DNA of 64,000 nt from Paraglaciecola sp. L1A13 (lineage in GTDB: Bacteria; Pseudomonadota; Gammaproteobacteria; Enterobacterales; Alteromonadaceae): assembly GCF_009796745.1 (NCBI RefSeq), contig NZ_CP047024.1, positions 1,984,001-2,048,000 on the forward strand, given 5' to 3'. Each line of letters begins with the position of its first letter. Position 1 is the first letter of the stretch. The notes beneath the pieces are model-generated. The model made no database searches, was not told where the DNA came from, and saw only the letters and a program-made list of their open reading frames with translations. A program made the translations under genes and the position numbers. This document shows positions 51,302-60,370 of the stretch, one piece after another.

Positions 51302-53227
51302 TTATTTTTTACGCACGTCGCTGGCGGACCAAGCGTCAGTTCTAAAGGGCACCGCCGGCAGTCTAACGTTATTAATTACGTTAGCCAGAGGATTATCAGC
51401 CCATGCATACCGTACGGCTACCGGCTCGCTTATATCTGGGTGTGAGACGACCACTGTTTGACCTTGGATAAATGCTTGCGCCACTCGAAATACTTTGTCT
51501 TGCCCTGCGATAATAAAGCCTTCTACTGCTTGATTATCGGTGGTTTTTAAACCTTCTGCGTTATCAAAGTATATTTTTATTTCGTTTTGTTTTAATTCGA
51601 TATGGGTAAAGTCTGGGCCTGTGGGGACTGTTGGTATACCGTATATTTTGTTAGCGGCTAAGTGCCATAAACGCTCACCTACATCACGTTTATTCTTGGG
51701 GTGAAGATCATCTGCATCACCAACATCGATAGCAACGGCCATACTTGTATTGCCTAAGGTTAAGGTTTGACGTTGAGCATCGCGTAGGTAGGCCCATGCA
51801 CTTTCGGGTTGCAAGCGTTGTTGAGGCAAGTATGCCGCCAATTGTACAAATAAAAACGGCATGTTCGGAGATTGTGCCCGAGTACGCCAATTGGTAATTA
51901 AATTGCTAAAGAGCGTTTGATAATAAGTGTGCTTATTAATGTTGCTTTCTCCTTGATACCAAATCACGCCTTGGGCAGTGTAGGGTAGCAAAGGGTATAT
52001 CATAGCGTTGTATAAAAAGCTGGGAGTGTAGCTATAGTTCACGACTTTTGGCATGGGCATTTCAACGGAATTACTGAAACGCCATTTTTTTTCGATTGGC
52101 TGCTTATGACCATCAATATCGACCCACATTTGCTGTTTTTTGCCGATAAAAACCTGATTACTATTGCCATTTGCTGCACGAATAACAATTACATTTTTAC
52201 CCGTTCTCAACAATTGTGTGGCAATTTCGTGAATGGAGTCAGTGCTGGGGGCTGCGTTATCATCATGCGTTTTGGCGATAAGTTGGCCGTTAATAAAGAT
52301 AAGGGCACTGTGTCGGATAGTCCCCAAGTTGATCGTAATCGACGCCGTTGGTACTGATTCGAGAGTAAAAGTCTTTCTTAGCCATACAAAATGATGTAAC
52401 GGGCCCATATTTGGCAAGTCAATCTCTTGCCAATGCTCATCATCATAATCTACTGCGGCTGCATGGCTAATCATAGTCTTATCGGGAGAATTGATACGCT
52501 GCCATTTTAGCTGTTGTTGTTTCTCATTCGCCGCCAGTAATTCAGGCCAGTCAGTTTTTGCTTTAACCTTGGCAGCTTCCTTTTCGTAGCCTGGCGTAGC
52601 GGCAACGATATCGATATCTGTCCAGGCCTCAGCTGGTGTACCACCCCAGTTACTTTCAATTATGCCAACGGCTACATCCTCTGTTTTTTGAAGCTGTAGG
52701 GCGAAGAACCAAGCTACGGCTGAAAATCGCCCAGCGGTGCTTGGCGTGGCAACTTGCCATTTACTGGCCGGCAACTGACTTTGAAGGACAGGGGACAGTG
52801 TATCGGGTACCTCAAAAAAACGGATTAAGGGTTGCTGCGCAGAGGCAATCGCTTGCTCGTTGCCGATAACGTCCCCCTTAAGCTTCCATTCCATGTTTGA
52901 CTGACCACCAGCTATCCATACTTCTCCGTAGTATACGTCATTGATGGCAATGGTTTCATCGGCGCTGATGGTTAACGAAAATGGACCCGCTGCAGCATGC
53001 GCAGGTAATATGACTTGCCAATGACCATTGGTATCGGTTTGAGTAGTATAAATTTGGTCTAACAAGGCTATGGTAACAGGGTGATTTTCTGGGCCTTGCC
53101 CCCAGATCCTCAGCGGTTTATCTCGCTGTAATACCATGTGATTTGAAAATAAAGGAGAGAGCGATATCGCGTGTGTCTGAAAAGCACTCATTAACCAAAG
53201 CATCCCTATGAATAATAATCTGCGCAT
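51302..53227 (-). CDS. Sialate O-acetylesterase-like protein (SASA/SGNH)
   Basis: 641 residues. Signal peptide about 1-20. The nucleophile motif GGQSNM has Ser110, WYQGESN is block III-like, and DDLHP near the C-terminus supplies the Asp-His pair. A carbohydrate-binding beta-sandwich-like insertion lies in the middle. The family removes O-acetyl groups from sialic acid or other glycans. I chose ATG 53227 because GGAG lies five bases upstream; an upstream in-frame ATG at 53260 has no such site. No sialidase or nan gene is near, so another acetylated glycan may be the substrate. Confidence 0.85.
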   Translation of the reverse strand: MRRLLFIGMLWLMSAFQTHAISLSPLFSNHMVLQRDKPLRIWGQGPENHPVTIALLDQIYTTQTDTNGHWQVILPAHAAAGPFSLTISADETIAINDVYYGEVWIAGGQSNMEWKLKGDVIGNEQAIASAQQPLIRFFEVPDTLSPVLQSQLPASKWQVATPSTAGRFSAVAWFFALQLQKTEDVAVGIIESNWGGTPAEAWTDIDIVAATPGYEKEAAKVKAKTDWPELLAANEKQQQLKWQRINSPDKTMISHAAAVDYDDEHWQEIDLPNMGPLHHFVWLRKTFTLESVPTASITINLGTIRHSALIFINGQLIAKTHDDNAAPSTDSIHEIATQLLRTGKNVIVIRAANGNSNQVFIGKKQQMWVDIDGHKQPIEKKWRFSNSVEMPMPKVVNYSYTPSFLYNAMIYPLLPYTAQGVIWYQGESNINKHTYYQTLFSNLITNWRTRAQSPNMPFLFVQLAAYLPQQRLQPESAWAYLRDAQRQTLTLGNTSMAVAIDVGDADDLHPKNKRDVGERLWHLAANKIYGIPTVPTGPDFTHIELKQNEIKIYFDNAEGLKTTDNQAVEGFIIAGQDKVFRVAQAFIQGQTVVVSHPDISEPVAVRYAWADNPLANVINNVRLPAVPFRTDAWSASDVRKK

Positions 53228-53430
53228 GACCACTCCATAACAACCATTAATAGACTGCATACCTGCGTGAGTACAAATATTGAAGAGGATATATTATGGG
53301 GGAAATCTGCGCAGTGTGTAAGAGTTTTTACTGCTAAGGGCGATTCATTTAGACTGTCAGATATATGATCCACAATCGGGCTAAATGTGTTGATTTATCT
53401 GTCGGTTACTGAGCTGCTGGGCACACCATA

Positions 53431-53464
53431 AAAAGCGGATGTCTTATGACATCCGCTTTTTTTT
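53431..53464 (-). terminator. Bidirectional terminator after the ZnuD-like gene
   Basis: Perfect 13-base arms (AAAAGCGGATGTC / GACATCCGCTTTT) around a TTAT loop, with T-runs on both strands. It lies 11 bases beyond the minus-strand receptor stop and ends that transcript. Confidence 0.95.
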
Positions 53465-53474
53465 GCACACTGTT

Positions 53475-55601
53475 TTAAAACTTAGCTCTTACGCCAAGGC
53501 TAACAGAGCGACCCGAAAGCGGTACCTGATCCTTAATATAGGAAGAATGTACGCGACCCTCTTTATTTGTTAAGTTATTACCCTTCAAATAGATAGTCAT
53601 ATCCATCTTATCGAGATCTAAATAATAATTAGCCGAGGCTGATAGCATGGTATAACCATCTGTGTCGGTTTCATTTGAAGCAATCTTGTCTTGTTTATTA
53701 TTGCGCACGACTTCAATTTCACTGTGCCAATTACCTTGTTCATAATGTATGGAACTGCCCACTCTCATCGGTGGAATACGCGGAACATTTCCACCTTCAT
53801 CCAATTTAGCGCGGGTATAATCGCTGAAAATTTCCCAGCGCAGTTCGTCGGTTATATGTAAGTCTAATTGGGCTTCAAATCCATAAAGAGTGGCATCTTG
53901 CTGTTGGAAAAGCACCACGGGTAAACCGTCTGTTTCTTCTTCAGGTTCACCATTTAGCGCGACATCTGCATCAAAACTCGCTTGTGTTATTAACTGCCCG
54001 TCAACAGACACTAAGCCCGTACGTTGTTCAAATATATAATTGCCGACCTGATTGTGGAACAAGCTCACGGACGCATTCCAAATATCGGCATGGTAGCGAT
54101 AGGTAAAGTCTAGATTGTTAGATTCCTCTTTATCCATATCTTGTGAGGCTTGGCTAAGGGTATACACGCCATCTTGTTCATCAATCGTAAAGCCGCCACC
54201 AATTTCATAGACCCCTGAACCTATATGTGGACCATAGGAAAATATCTCTGAAGCTGAGGGGGCTCGTTGGGAATAGGCGTAGTTAAAGGCCAATGAGTGA
54301 TGATCATCAAGATTCCATACAACACCAGCGGAACCTGATACTGCGGTATAATCTTTATTATCAAAAGAGAGATTGCTTAGCTGTTCTAAATCAGCATAGA
54401 AATCATTGTTTACCTTGTGTTTAAGGTTTTCTGCTCTCGCGCCTAACTGCCACAACAATGCCCCCATTTCATGTTCTTCCATTAGAAATACGGCGGTCGT
54501 GTTGGTTTTAGTCGGTGGGGTAAAGGCTTCTTCACCTAAGGCTGAAAAATCTAAATAGTTATAGTGAAGTCCCATTACGCCTTTCCAACCTGCGACGACT
54601 TCATGTTCAGCCCATAATCGTGATTCTATGGTTTCATTTTTGAATGTTGTACCCGCTTCTGCACCTTCAAATTCAGTATGTTGGTAATCGGTATAAGCAC
54701 TTTGTAAATGAACGGCCTTGAAAAAGCCACTTAGTTTGTTCCAATCGACCACACCCTGGTACCGATTTTGTTTTAATTTGATATACACATCTTCTTCTAC
54801 AGGTAAGCCATATTCAGAGTCCATACGACCGTAAGAAAGTGCAACGCGTGTATCATCGGTGATCCAGCCTCCGCCAAAATTATACCCGTGAGCACTGATA
54901 GATGAGTTTGCAAGCTCGCCACTACCGCCTGATTCATTGATATCAGCCGGTACTGGAATTTTATAGTCACCGGTTTTACGATTATAGCCATCAACATGGA
55001 AGACAAAATCGCCACTTCCCACATTTAAATCGGTTGAAAGTGTTTTTGCGTCAGCGACGTTATCGTACTGGGCAAAAACTTCTCCAGTGAGTCCTTCTTG
55101 TCGTTGGGCGGGTAAACGATTATCAACCACGTTAACAACACCACCTATGGCGCCGCTGCCGTACAATAAGGTTGCTGGTCCTCTAAGCACTTCAATTTGA
55201 GTTGCTGTTGAGGTCTCTGTTGCTACTTGATGATCAGGGCCGACCCGAGAGGCATCTGAGGCATCTAATCCATTTTGTACCACTTTGATACGCGGGCCAT
55301 CCAAGCCTCTGATAATTGGGCTACTTGCTACAGGTCCGAAAAAAGAACTGTGCACACCGGGCATATTTTTTAAGGTTTCACCTAAGGTGGCTGCCTGATT
55401 TTGATCCAGTTCTTCGCCACTAAGAATGCTAACGGGGGTACTTGATTGAAGTACTGTCCTGTTTAGGGGGGATGCGGTGATCTGCAGGGTTTCAATATCC
55501 TGCTCATCTTTTTGGATATTTTTATCGTGCTCTTGTGCGTGTGCGTTAGCTGTAAAAGCCGCTAATACTGCCAATAAAAGGGTTGAGTGCTTAGTTTTCA
55601 T
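53475..55601 (-). CDS. znuD: ZnuD-like TonB-dependent zinc receptor
   Basis: 708 residues. ATG 55601 is preceded by AAGAGA and gives a clean signal peptide (about 1-22). The plug domain has PVSILSGEELDQNQAATLGETL, then MPGVHSSFFG, SPIIRGLDGPRIKVVQNG, VGPDHQVATET and EVLRGPATLLYGSGAIGGVVNVV, a run very like ZnuD. The C-terminal barrel ends in Phe (SLGVRAKF). ZnuD takes up zinc across the outer membrane. The Zur-like site upstream of the small co-directional gene supports zinc as the ligand; copper or heme are less likely alternatives. Confidence 0.85.
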   Translation of the reverse strand: MKTKHSTLLLAVLAAFTANAHAQEHDKNIQKDEQDIETLQITASPLNRTVLQSSTPVSILSGEELDQNQAATLGETLKNMPGVHSSFFGPVASSPIIRGLDGPRIKVVQNGLDASDASRVGPDHQVATETSTATQIEVLRGPATLLYGSGAIGGVVNVVDNRLPAQRQEGLTGEVFAQYDNVADAKTLSTDLNVGSGDFVFHVDGYNRKTGDYKIPVPADINESGGSGELANSSISAHGYNFGGGWITDDTRVALSYGRMDSEYGLPVEEDVYIKLKQNRYQGVVDWNKLSGFFKAVHLQSAYTDYQHTEFEGAEAGTTFKNETIESRLWAEHEVVAGWKGVMGLHYNYLDFSALGEEAFTPPTKTNTTAVFLMEEHEMGALLWQLGARAENLKHKVNNDFYADLEQLSNLSFDNKDYTAVSGSAGVVWNLDDHHSLAFNYAYSQRAPSASEIFSYGPHIGSGVYEIGGGFTIDEQDGVYTLSQASQDMDKEESNNLDFTYRYHADIWNASVSLFHNQVGNYIFEQRTGLVSVDGQLITQASFDADVALNGEPEEETDGLPVVLFQQQDATLYGFEAQLDLHITDELRWEIFSDYTRAKLDEGGNVPRIPPMRVGSSIHYEQGNWHSEIEVVRNNKQDKIASNETDTDGYTMLSASANYYLDLDKMDMTIYLKGNNLTNKEGRVHSSYIKDQVPLSGRSVSLGVRAKF

Positions 55602-55680
55602 CGTGTTGTCTCTTGCATGCATATTAAATAACAGCCGGTATATAGTTAAATAACCGGAAAAATAATGGGTTTTATACGAA

Positions 55681-55950
55681 CTAAAATACTGAGGGGGGAT
55701 CACGATTTCCTGCTGTGCGCACAAACAGCGGAATATAGCGTTTAATCGTTATTTCAATCGTAAACCCTGCAAGAGGCAAAGCTAATACCGGTGGGAAACC
55801 AACAGGTATGGAATGATCAAGGTTATGAACCGTTAAGCATAGAGCACAATGATTTTCGCTCTGTGATTTATGGGAATTATCATGCCAATCGTAAAGAACA
55901 CTGGCCGCAACACAAAGCAGCAGCACAAGCACGAGTGTGTATTTCAACAT
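55681..55950 (-). CDS. Small membrane protein with His/Cys cluster upstream of znuD (DUF2946-like)
   Basis: 89 residues from ATG 55950 (103 from ATG 55992). One N-terminal hydrophobic helix (LVLVLLLCVAAS) is followed by a His-rich, CxxC-bearing segment (HDNSHKSQSENHCALCLTVH) and a second weak hydrophobic stretch. It ends in RDPPS, as in DUF2946-like proteins. Such small proteins often precede metal receptors and may bind or shuttle metal. It lies directly under the Zur-like site and 79 bases before znuD, so the two probably form one transcript. I favour 55950 because 55992 lies almost at the expected transcription start. Function is inference. Confidence 0.65.
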   Translation of the reverse strand: MLKYTLVLVLLLCVAASVLYDWHDNSHKSQSENHCALCLTVHNLDHSIPVGFPPVLALPLAGFTIEITIKRYIPLFVRTAGNRDPPSVF

Positions 55951-55994
55951 CGTGGACTGTTTTCTTAGTGAGTGGAATGAATTTTTTTGCATGA

Positions 55995-56011
55995 TTGTTA
56001 TAATGTAACAT
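55995..56011. promoter_or_regulatory. Zur-like zinc-uptake operator
   Basis: TTGTTATAATGTAACAT is nearly palindromic and matches the gammaproteobacterial Zur consensus ATGTTATA-N-TATAACAT at all but two of 16 defined positions. On the minus strand it contains a TATAAC-like -10, so bound Zur would block the promoter of the small gene and znuD. The start codon lies 3 or 45 bases downstream, depending on start choice. The repressor gene itself is not in this window. Confidence 0.75.
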
Positions 56012-56169
56012 CATTGTTTTTATTTTGTCGAGTGTTAATCCGCTCAATTGATAACCGAATTCAAAAATAATAGTGATTGTAATCAATGAAATAGAAAAAG
56101 GGGAGAGAGATGGGGAAACTGCATTTTGAAATATAGCACTATGGGTAGGCTAAAAATCACGCTTATGGG

Positions 56170-56487
56170 CTAAGTAAATCGTTGCGCGTTATGGTTTTTT
56201 TTTGATTCTACACCTGCCCCCAAAACTATAGACCACTCATTTACATGCCAACTTTTCACCAAACCATTTAACACATAGGGGTCTTGTGTAGCAAATTCTT
56301 CTGCTACTTTTGAGGAGCTCCCTTCAAATAATAACGCAGCACCAATAGTCGGCTCGGTCAGTGCTCCACCTAACCTTAACTCCCCTCGGTCAGCCGCAGA
56401 TATTGCTAATTTCAGGTGTTCTTCACGGTACGCTTCGCGCTTTTGCAAATATCCTTGCACAACGTCGTAGGTCAATAAATAGTACAT
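56170..56487 (-). CDS. YciI-like protein
   Basis: 105 residues, ferredoxin-like YCII fold. The start MYYLLTYDVVQGYLQKREAYR and the mid-region EEHLKLAISAADRGELRLGGAL carry the usual conserved His. FEGSSSKVAEEFATQDPYVLNGLVKSWHV, read in part, gives the family's DPYV element. Function of YciI proteins is mostly unknown; some are lyases. GGAA is six bases before the ATG. Stands alone. Confidence 0.85.
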   Translation of the reverse strand: MYYLLTYDVVQGYLQKREAYREEHLKLAISAADRGELRLGGALTEPTIGAALLFEGSSSKVAEEFATQDPYVLNGLVKSWHVNEWSIVLGAGVESKKNHNAQRFT

Positions 56488-56792
56488 CTAGGTTTCCTAT
56501 TTTTAGCGGTGACGCATATTGGCCACGGTGTTAATAACTGCTTTCACAATGATGCGTAGTTTGGTTAAGCGGTTGTGTTAACGTCTAGCAAAAGACATCT
56601 CTGACAGAATGGAATTTCGAAGTTGGGCTCTATTTTAGAGCCCAATTGTACACATGATTAAGCAAAAAAGGCTTATGACTGTTAAATCATATCTTATTAT
56701 ACCGAATATCCTAAGTGTCCCACAGTCGGGTATTTCGTGCTTAAATTTAATGGATATTACATTTTTGTTGGTAGAAACCAATTAACGTAGGT
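56488..56792. other. Intergenic region with an orphan hairpin
   Basis: No gene seen. It holds the upstream region of the YciI-like gene and an eight-base perfect hairpin TTGGGCTC/GAGCCCAA (56623-56630 with 56638-56645, seven-base loop) without a T-run on either strand. It may be an RNA structure or operator; no gene end is nearby to explain it. Confidence 0.35.
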
Positions 56793-56823
56793 CAAAAAAA
56801 AGACCAGCATTGCTGGCCTTTGT
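56793..56823 (-). terminator. Terminator after the PQQ alcohol dehydrogenase
   Basis: On the minus strand the sequence reads AAAGGCCAGC, a short loop, GCTGGTC and seven T. The stem has a CCAGC/GCTGG core and one mismatch before the outer pairs. It lies 23 bases after the dehydrogenase stop. Confidence 0.88.
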
Positions 56824-56845
56824 TGTTATCAATATAAGCGTTAGT

Positions 56846-58603
56846 TTATTTAGGTAGCTTGAATGTCCAAACTGAACCACCTTGATTGAAATGCTTAATG
56901 CGCTTGGCTACATCGCCACCCCATAACGGGACGGCGCCGCCCCAGCCTGACAATACAGATATATACTGCTCTCCGCCCATTTCCCATGTAACAGGTGAGC
57001 CAACGATGCCAGAACCAGTATTAAATTTATATTTAATTTCGCCTGTCTTTGCATCGAATGCGAGTAAATATCCCTCTGGATTACCCATGAATACTAGGTT
57101 TCCGGCAGTGGCCAAAACTCCACCCCATAACGGAGCATAATTTTCATAACGCCACACTTCTTTACCTGTCTCAGGGTTAATCGCTTTTAATACGCCAATG
57201 TATTCTTCGTTAATCGGCTTAATCGTAAAACCTGCACCTAAGTAGGCCGCGCCTTTTTTGTAAGCGGTAGGTTCATTCCAAATGTCCATTTGCCATTCAT
57301 TCGAAGGTACATAGAACAGTTTCGTATCTTGACTATATGCCATAGGCATCCAATTTTTGGCACCTAAGAAAGCAGGCGCTGAAACAACTGAACTACCTTG
57401 GTTGCCGGTTTCTGACTTGCTTGGATCACCAGGTCGATTACTGTCATCGTAAATAGGGCGGCCATTCTTATCTAAGCCTGTGGCCCATGTGATTTTATCG
57501 GCGAATGGGAAGCCCTTAATGAATTTTCCGTTTTCTCTATTAAGAACGTAAAAGAAACCATTTCTATCAGCTGAGCCAGCCGCTTTAATAGTTTTACCTT
57601 TCTCTTTATAGTCAAATGAAACGAGTTCGTTAACACCGTCAAAATCCCATCCGTCATGGGGAGTAGATTGAAAGCTCCAAACTATTTTTCCGGTATCTGG
57701 GTCGATACCTAAACGCGAGGATGAAAAGAGGTTATCCCCTGGACGCAAATGAGAGTTCCATGGTGATGGGTTACCGGTACCGAAAAATAATAAATCAACA
57801 TCAGGATCATACGTTCCGCCTAACCAAGGCGCAGCGCCGCCGGTTTTCCATAAGTCACCAGGCCAGGTTTTACCTGCTTCGCCGCCAGAAATGCCGTTTT
57901 CAACTTTTTTTCCGTCCTTCCAGATGTAGCCCATATGACCTTCAACGGTGGGGCGCTCCCATACTATTTGACCATTCTTAGCGTCATAGGCACGAACGTT
58001 TCCGACAACGCCGAACTCACCACCAGCCACGCCGGTAATGACTTTACCTTTAACGATAATTGGCGCGGCTGTAATGGAATAGCCTGCTTTATAATCTTCT
58101 ACGGTTTTTTTCCAAACTACTTTGCCAGTGTCTTTGTTTAGGGCGACCAGTTTTGCGTCTAGGGTGGCGAAAATAACGAGGTCGTCGTACAAGGCGGCAC
58201 CACGGTTTACCACATCGCAGCATGGCATGATGCCATCAGGTAGTCTTGCGTCATATTGCCAAATTTCATCCCCCGTCATTGCGTCAATGGCGTATACACG
58301 GGAATAGGAGCCCGTGACATACATTACGCCGTCTTTAATCATGGGTTGTGATTCTTGGCCGCGCTGTTTTTCGCCACCTAGGGAGAACGCCCAAACAGGA
58401 CGGATATCTTTTACTGTATCGGTACTGATTTTCCCCAGAGGGCTGTAGCGTTGCCCTTTAAGACCCATTCCATAGGAAACTACGTCGTCTGTGGTGGCTT
58501 GGTCGTTCAAAATATCTTTATCGGTGACCTTTGCATTGACTCCAGTGGACAGTGCAATAAGCACTGATAATGACAATATTTTCGTTATAGCTTTTCTGGA
58601 CAT
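56846..58603 (-). CDS. PQQ-dependent alcohol dehydrogenase, lanthanide-type (PedH/ExaF-like)
   Basis: 585 residues, signal peptide about 1-24, then an eight-bladed beta-propeller with repeated W-docking motifs. Vicinal Cys128-Cys129 (IMPCCDVV) form the redox-related disulfide. Metal ligands are Glu196 (GGEFG), Asn278 (GTGNPSPWN) and the catalytic Asp320. Two residues on is Asp322 (WDFDGVNE), the extra Asp that marks lanthanide-dependent XoxF and ExaF/PedH enzymes; calcium enzymes have Ala or Ser there. It oxidises alcohols in the periplasm and passes electrons to a cytochrome c. GGAA lies six bases before the ATG. It is followed by a terminator. Length and Cys context fit ethanol-type enzymes; the substrate is inferred. 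Confidence 0.93.
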   Translation of the reverse strand: MSRKAITKILSLSVLIALSTGVNAKVTDKDILNDQATTDDVVSYGMGLKGQRYSPLGKISTDTVKDIRPVWAFSLGGEKQRGQESQPMIKDGVMYVTGSYSRVYAIDAMTGDEIWQYDARLPDGIMPCCDVVNRGAALYDDLVIFATLDAKLVALNKDTGKVVWKKTVEDYKAGYSITAAPIIVKGKVITGVAGGEFGVVGNVRAYDAKNGQIVWERPTVEGHMGYIWKDGKKVENGISGGEAGKTWPGDLWKTGGAAPWLGGTYDPDVDLLFFGTGNPSPWNSHLRPGDNLFSSSRLGIDPDTGKIVWSFQSTPHDGWDFDGVNELVSFDYKEKGKTIKAAGSADRNGFFYVLNRENGKFIKGFPFADKITWATGLDKNGRPIYDDSNRPGDPSKSETGNQGSSVVSAPAFLGAKNWMPMAYSQDTKLFYVPSNEWQMDIWNEPTAYKKGAAYLGAGFTIKPINEEYIGVLKAINPETGKEVWRYENYAPLWGGVLATAGNLVFMGNPEGYLLAFDAKTGEIKYKFNTGSGIVGSPVTWEMGGEQYISVLSGWGGAVPLWGGDVAKRIKHFNQGGSVWTFKLPK

Positions 58604-58796
58604 TGTAATTTCCTCATGAAATTTTGCTTTTTTAGCTGTGTGTAAACCATCCGTTTATCGGCGGTTAATTAATTTCGCACCCTAAAAATGAATGTTCTAT
58701 TAGGATGCAAATATACTAATATTTGTTGTCAATCCCCTCTATAACACTGGGGAAGGATTTTAATTCATCACTTAGTATGAGAGTGCGTAGCAATAA

Positions 58797-59681
58797 TCAT
58801 GGAGCGTAATAGTCTGGGGTTTCATAAGTAACCTGATACTGGTCAAATATGTTGGCCATGGTTCCATTACTGATCATTTGCCCTACAACATCGCCGACAG
58901 CATAGGCTAATTGTCGATGGTCACTTTTAACGGCCATACCTATATCCCACTTCTGTTTGCCGATCATGGGGAAGGCATTTTCTGCAAGGAGATAGCGTTC
59001 TTTATCTAATTTTCCGCGGTAATAACTGATTTGACTGCGCATACCCATAACCGCATCCACCTTGTTTGCTTGCATGGCCGATACGGCTAGTGGAATAGTG
59101 GTGAACTGTTTACTTTTTTCGCGCATTCGACCGGAAAACGCAGACATAAGATAAAATTGAGGAATAGAATCATTCTCAACACCTATATCGTGATATTGGA
59201 AAATAGCCATGGTAGGAACAGATTTGATAGCCGTTGAATCAAACATAATTTGCCACGATTCGACGTGATAAGGGGCGAACATATGCACATTAGCGTGCAC
59301 TAATTCACCAATGTCGTCGCGTAATAAAGCATAAGCTTTATCGTAGGGGACTCTTAGCATAAGGTCAGCTACGGTGCGGGTTAAGTAATGACCTTTCCAA
59401 ATATTATTGCGTAAGTCATCTTCCACATTTTCGTCAGCAGTCATCCATTTCAGCTTAAGGTTAACGCCTAACGCGTCAGCAATATGATGGGCGACTGCTA
59501 CATCAATACCTTTGCTTTTACCATCTTGTTGAAATGAAAAGGGCGGAAAATTCCGATATACCGCCACCACAATTTCATTCTTCTCAATGATATCGTCAAA
59601 GCTCAGGGCACTGGTTCCATGACTGATAACCAGCAAGTAACTAGCCCATAAGATATGAAGTACGTGCTTATTGATCTTCAC
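58797..59681 (-). CDS. MoxJ-like quinoprotein dehydrogenase-associated periplasmic binding protein
   Basis: 294 residues with a signal peptide (about 1-25) and a type II solute-binding fold: IVVAVYRNFPPFSFQQDGKSKG, DVAVAHHIADALGVNLKLKW, and the late DAVMGMRSQISYYRG. This is the family of MoxJ/XoxJ-type proteins found with PQQ dehydrogenases. They are thought to help mature the enzyme or bind its partner; XoxJ may help activate the dehydrogenase. Its start overlaps the cytochrome gene by 14 bases, and the PQQ enzyme follows 193 bases downstream on the same strand. Confidence 0.85.
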   Translation of the reverse strand: MKINKHVLHILWASYLLVISHGTSALSFDDIIEKNEIVVAVYRNFPPFSFQQDGKSKGIDVAVAHHIADALGVNLKLKWMTADENVEDDLRNNIWKGHYLTRTVADLMLRVPYDKAYALLRDDIGELVHANVHMFAPYHVESWQIMFDSTAIKSVPTMAIFQYHDIGVENDSIPQFYLMSAFSGRMREKSKQFTTIPLAVSAMQANKVDAVMGMRSQISYYRGKLDKERYLLAENAFPMIGKQKWDIGMAVKSDHRQLAYAVGDVVGQMISNGTMANIFDQYQVTYETPDYYAP

Positions 59682-60111
59682 TGACTGACTCTAACCAAGT
59701 ACGGATAGACCATAACGCTTCTTGATTTAGATATTCTGACATTTTAGGCATATAGACTGCGCCGTTGCGAACCGCGCCATTTTTAACCCGATACACATAC
59801 CACTCATCTCCATCGAAATCCGCAGGAAGCGTGCGTAAATCGGGTGCGATACCGCCAGAAACACCACCTAAGCCATGGCACCGTGCACAGTTTTGGTTAT
59901 ACGCAGACGAGCCAACTCGAAGTATCTCTTCGCGGTCGTGGCCTTCTATTTCACGGTATGGGTTGGTATCGGCCCATTCTTCGCCAAGCACGGGTAAAGT
60001 TGAAGTGTCCATCGCTTGTGGGGTTACTGAACCATGTGCAGACAAACCAAAAGAACAGGTTGTTATGGCTGCTATAAAAATACTGCGGCTTAATATATGT
60101 TTAATCATCAC
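59668..60111 (-). CDS. Periplasmic c-type cytochrome (PedF/c550-like) for PQQ dehydrogenase
   Basis: 147 residues. Signal peptide about 1-26. One heme site, CARCH, is at 75-79, and the likely axial Met is in YMPKMSEYL. EIEGHDREEILRVGSSAYNQN precedes the heme, and IAPDLRTLPADFDGDEWYV follows it. It is the expected electron acceptor of the PQQ alcohol dehydrogenase, passing electrons to the terminal oxidase. GAGG lies upstream of a double ATG. It is the first gene of the minus-strand unit. Confidence 0.9.
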   Translation of the reverse strand: MMIKHILSRSIFIAAITTCSFGLSAHGSVTPQAMDTSTLPVLGEEWADTNPYREIEGHDREEILRVGSSAYNQNCARCHGLGGVSGGIAPDLRTLPADFDGDEWYVYRVKNGAVRNGAVYMPKMSEYLNQEALWSIRTWLESVSEDQ

Positions 60112-60212
60112 CGATAATCCTCTTTCTATGAAACTCGTTAGTCATTAGTCAACGAGAATCAGCTTACCGATGTCAGCACTAAGTACACATTGCACTTTAG
60201 CTAGATAATAAG

Positions 60213-60233
60213 TCATCCTTTAGGATGATTTTT
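60213..60233 (+). terminator. Terminator-like hairpin in the divergent region before the ABC genes
   Basis: Stem TCATCC/GGATGA with a TTTA loop, followed by five T on the plus strand. No plus-strand gene ends here, so it is either a leader attenuator for the ABC operon, the end of a short RNA, or a chance hairpin. Confidence 0.4.
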
Positions 60234-60370
60234 AGCGGTTATTTTCCGTAAAATTGCAATTATCTTAACAATATCAAATGATTAGGTTCTATCTGCTGTA
60301 ATTTCAAATTTTCTTATACTTCTATATGCTAATCCCTAAGCTGGTTTTAGACGTTGGTAATAGGATGATG

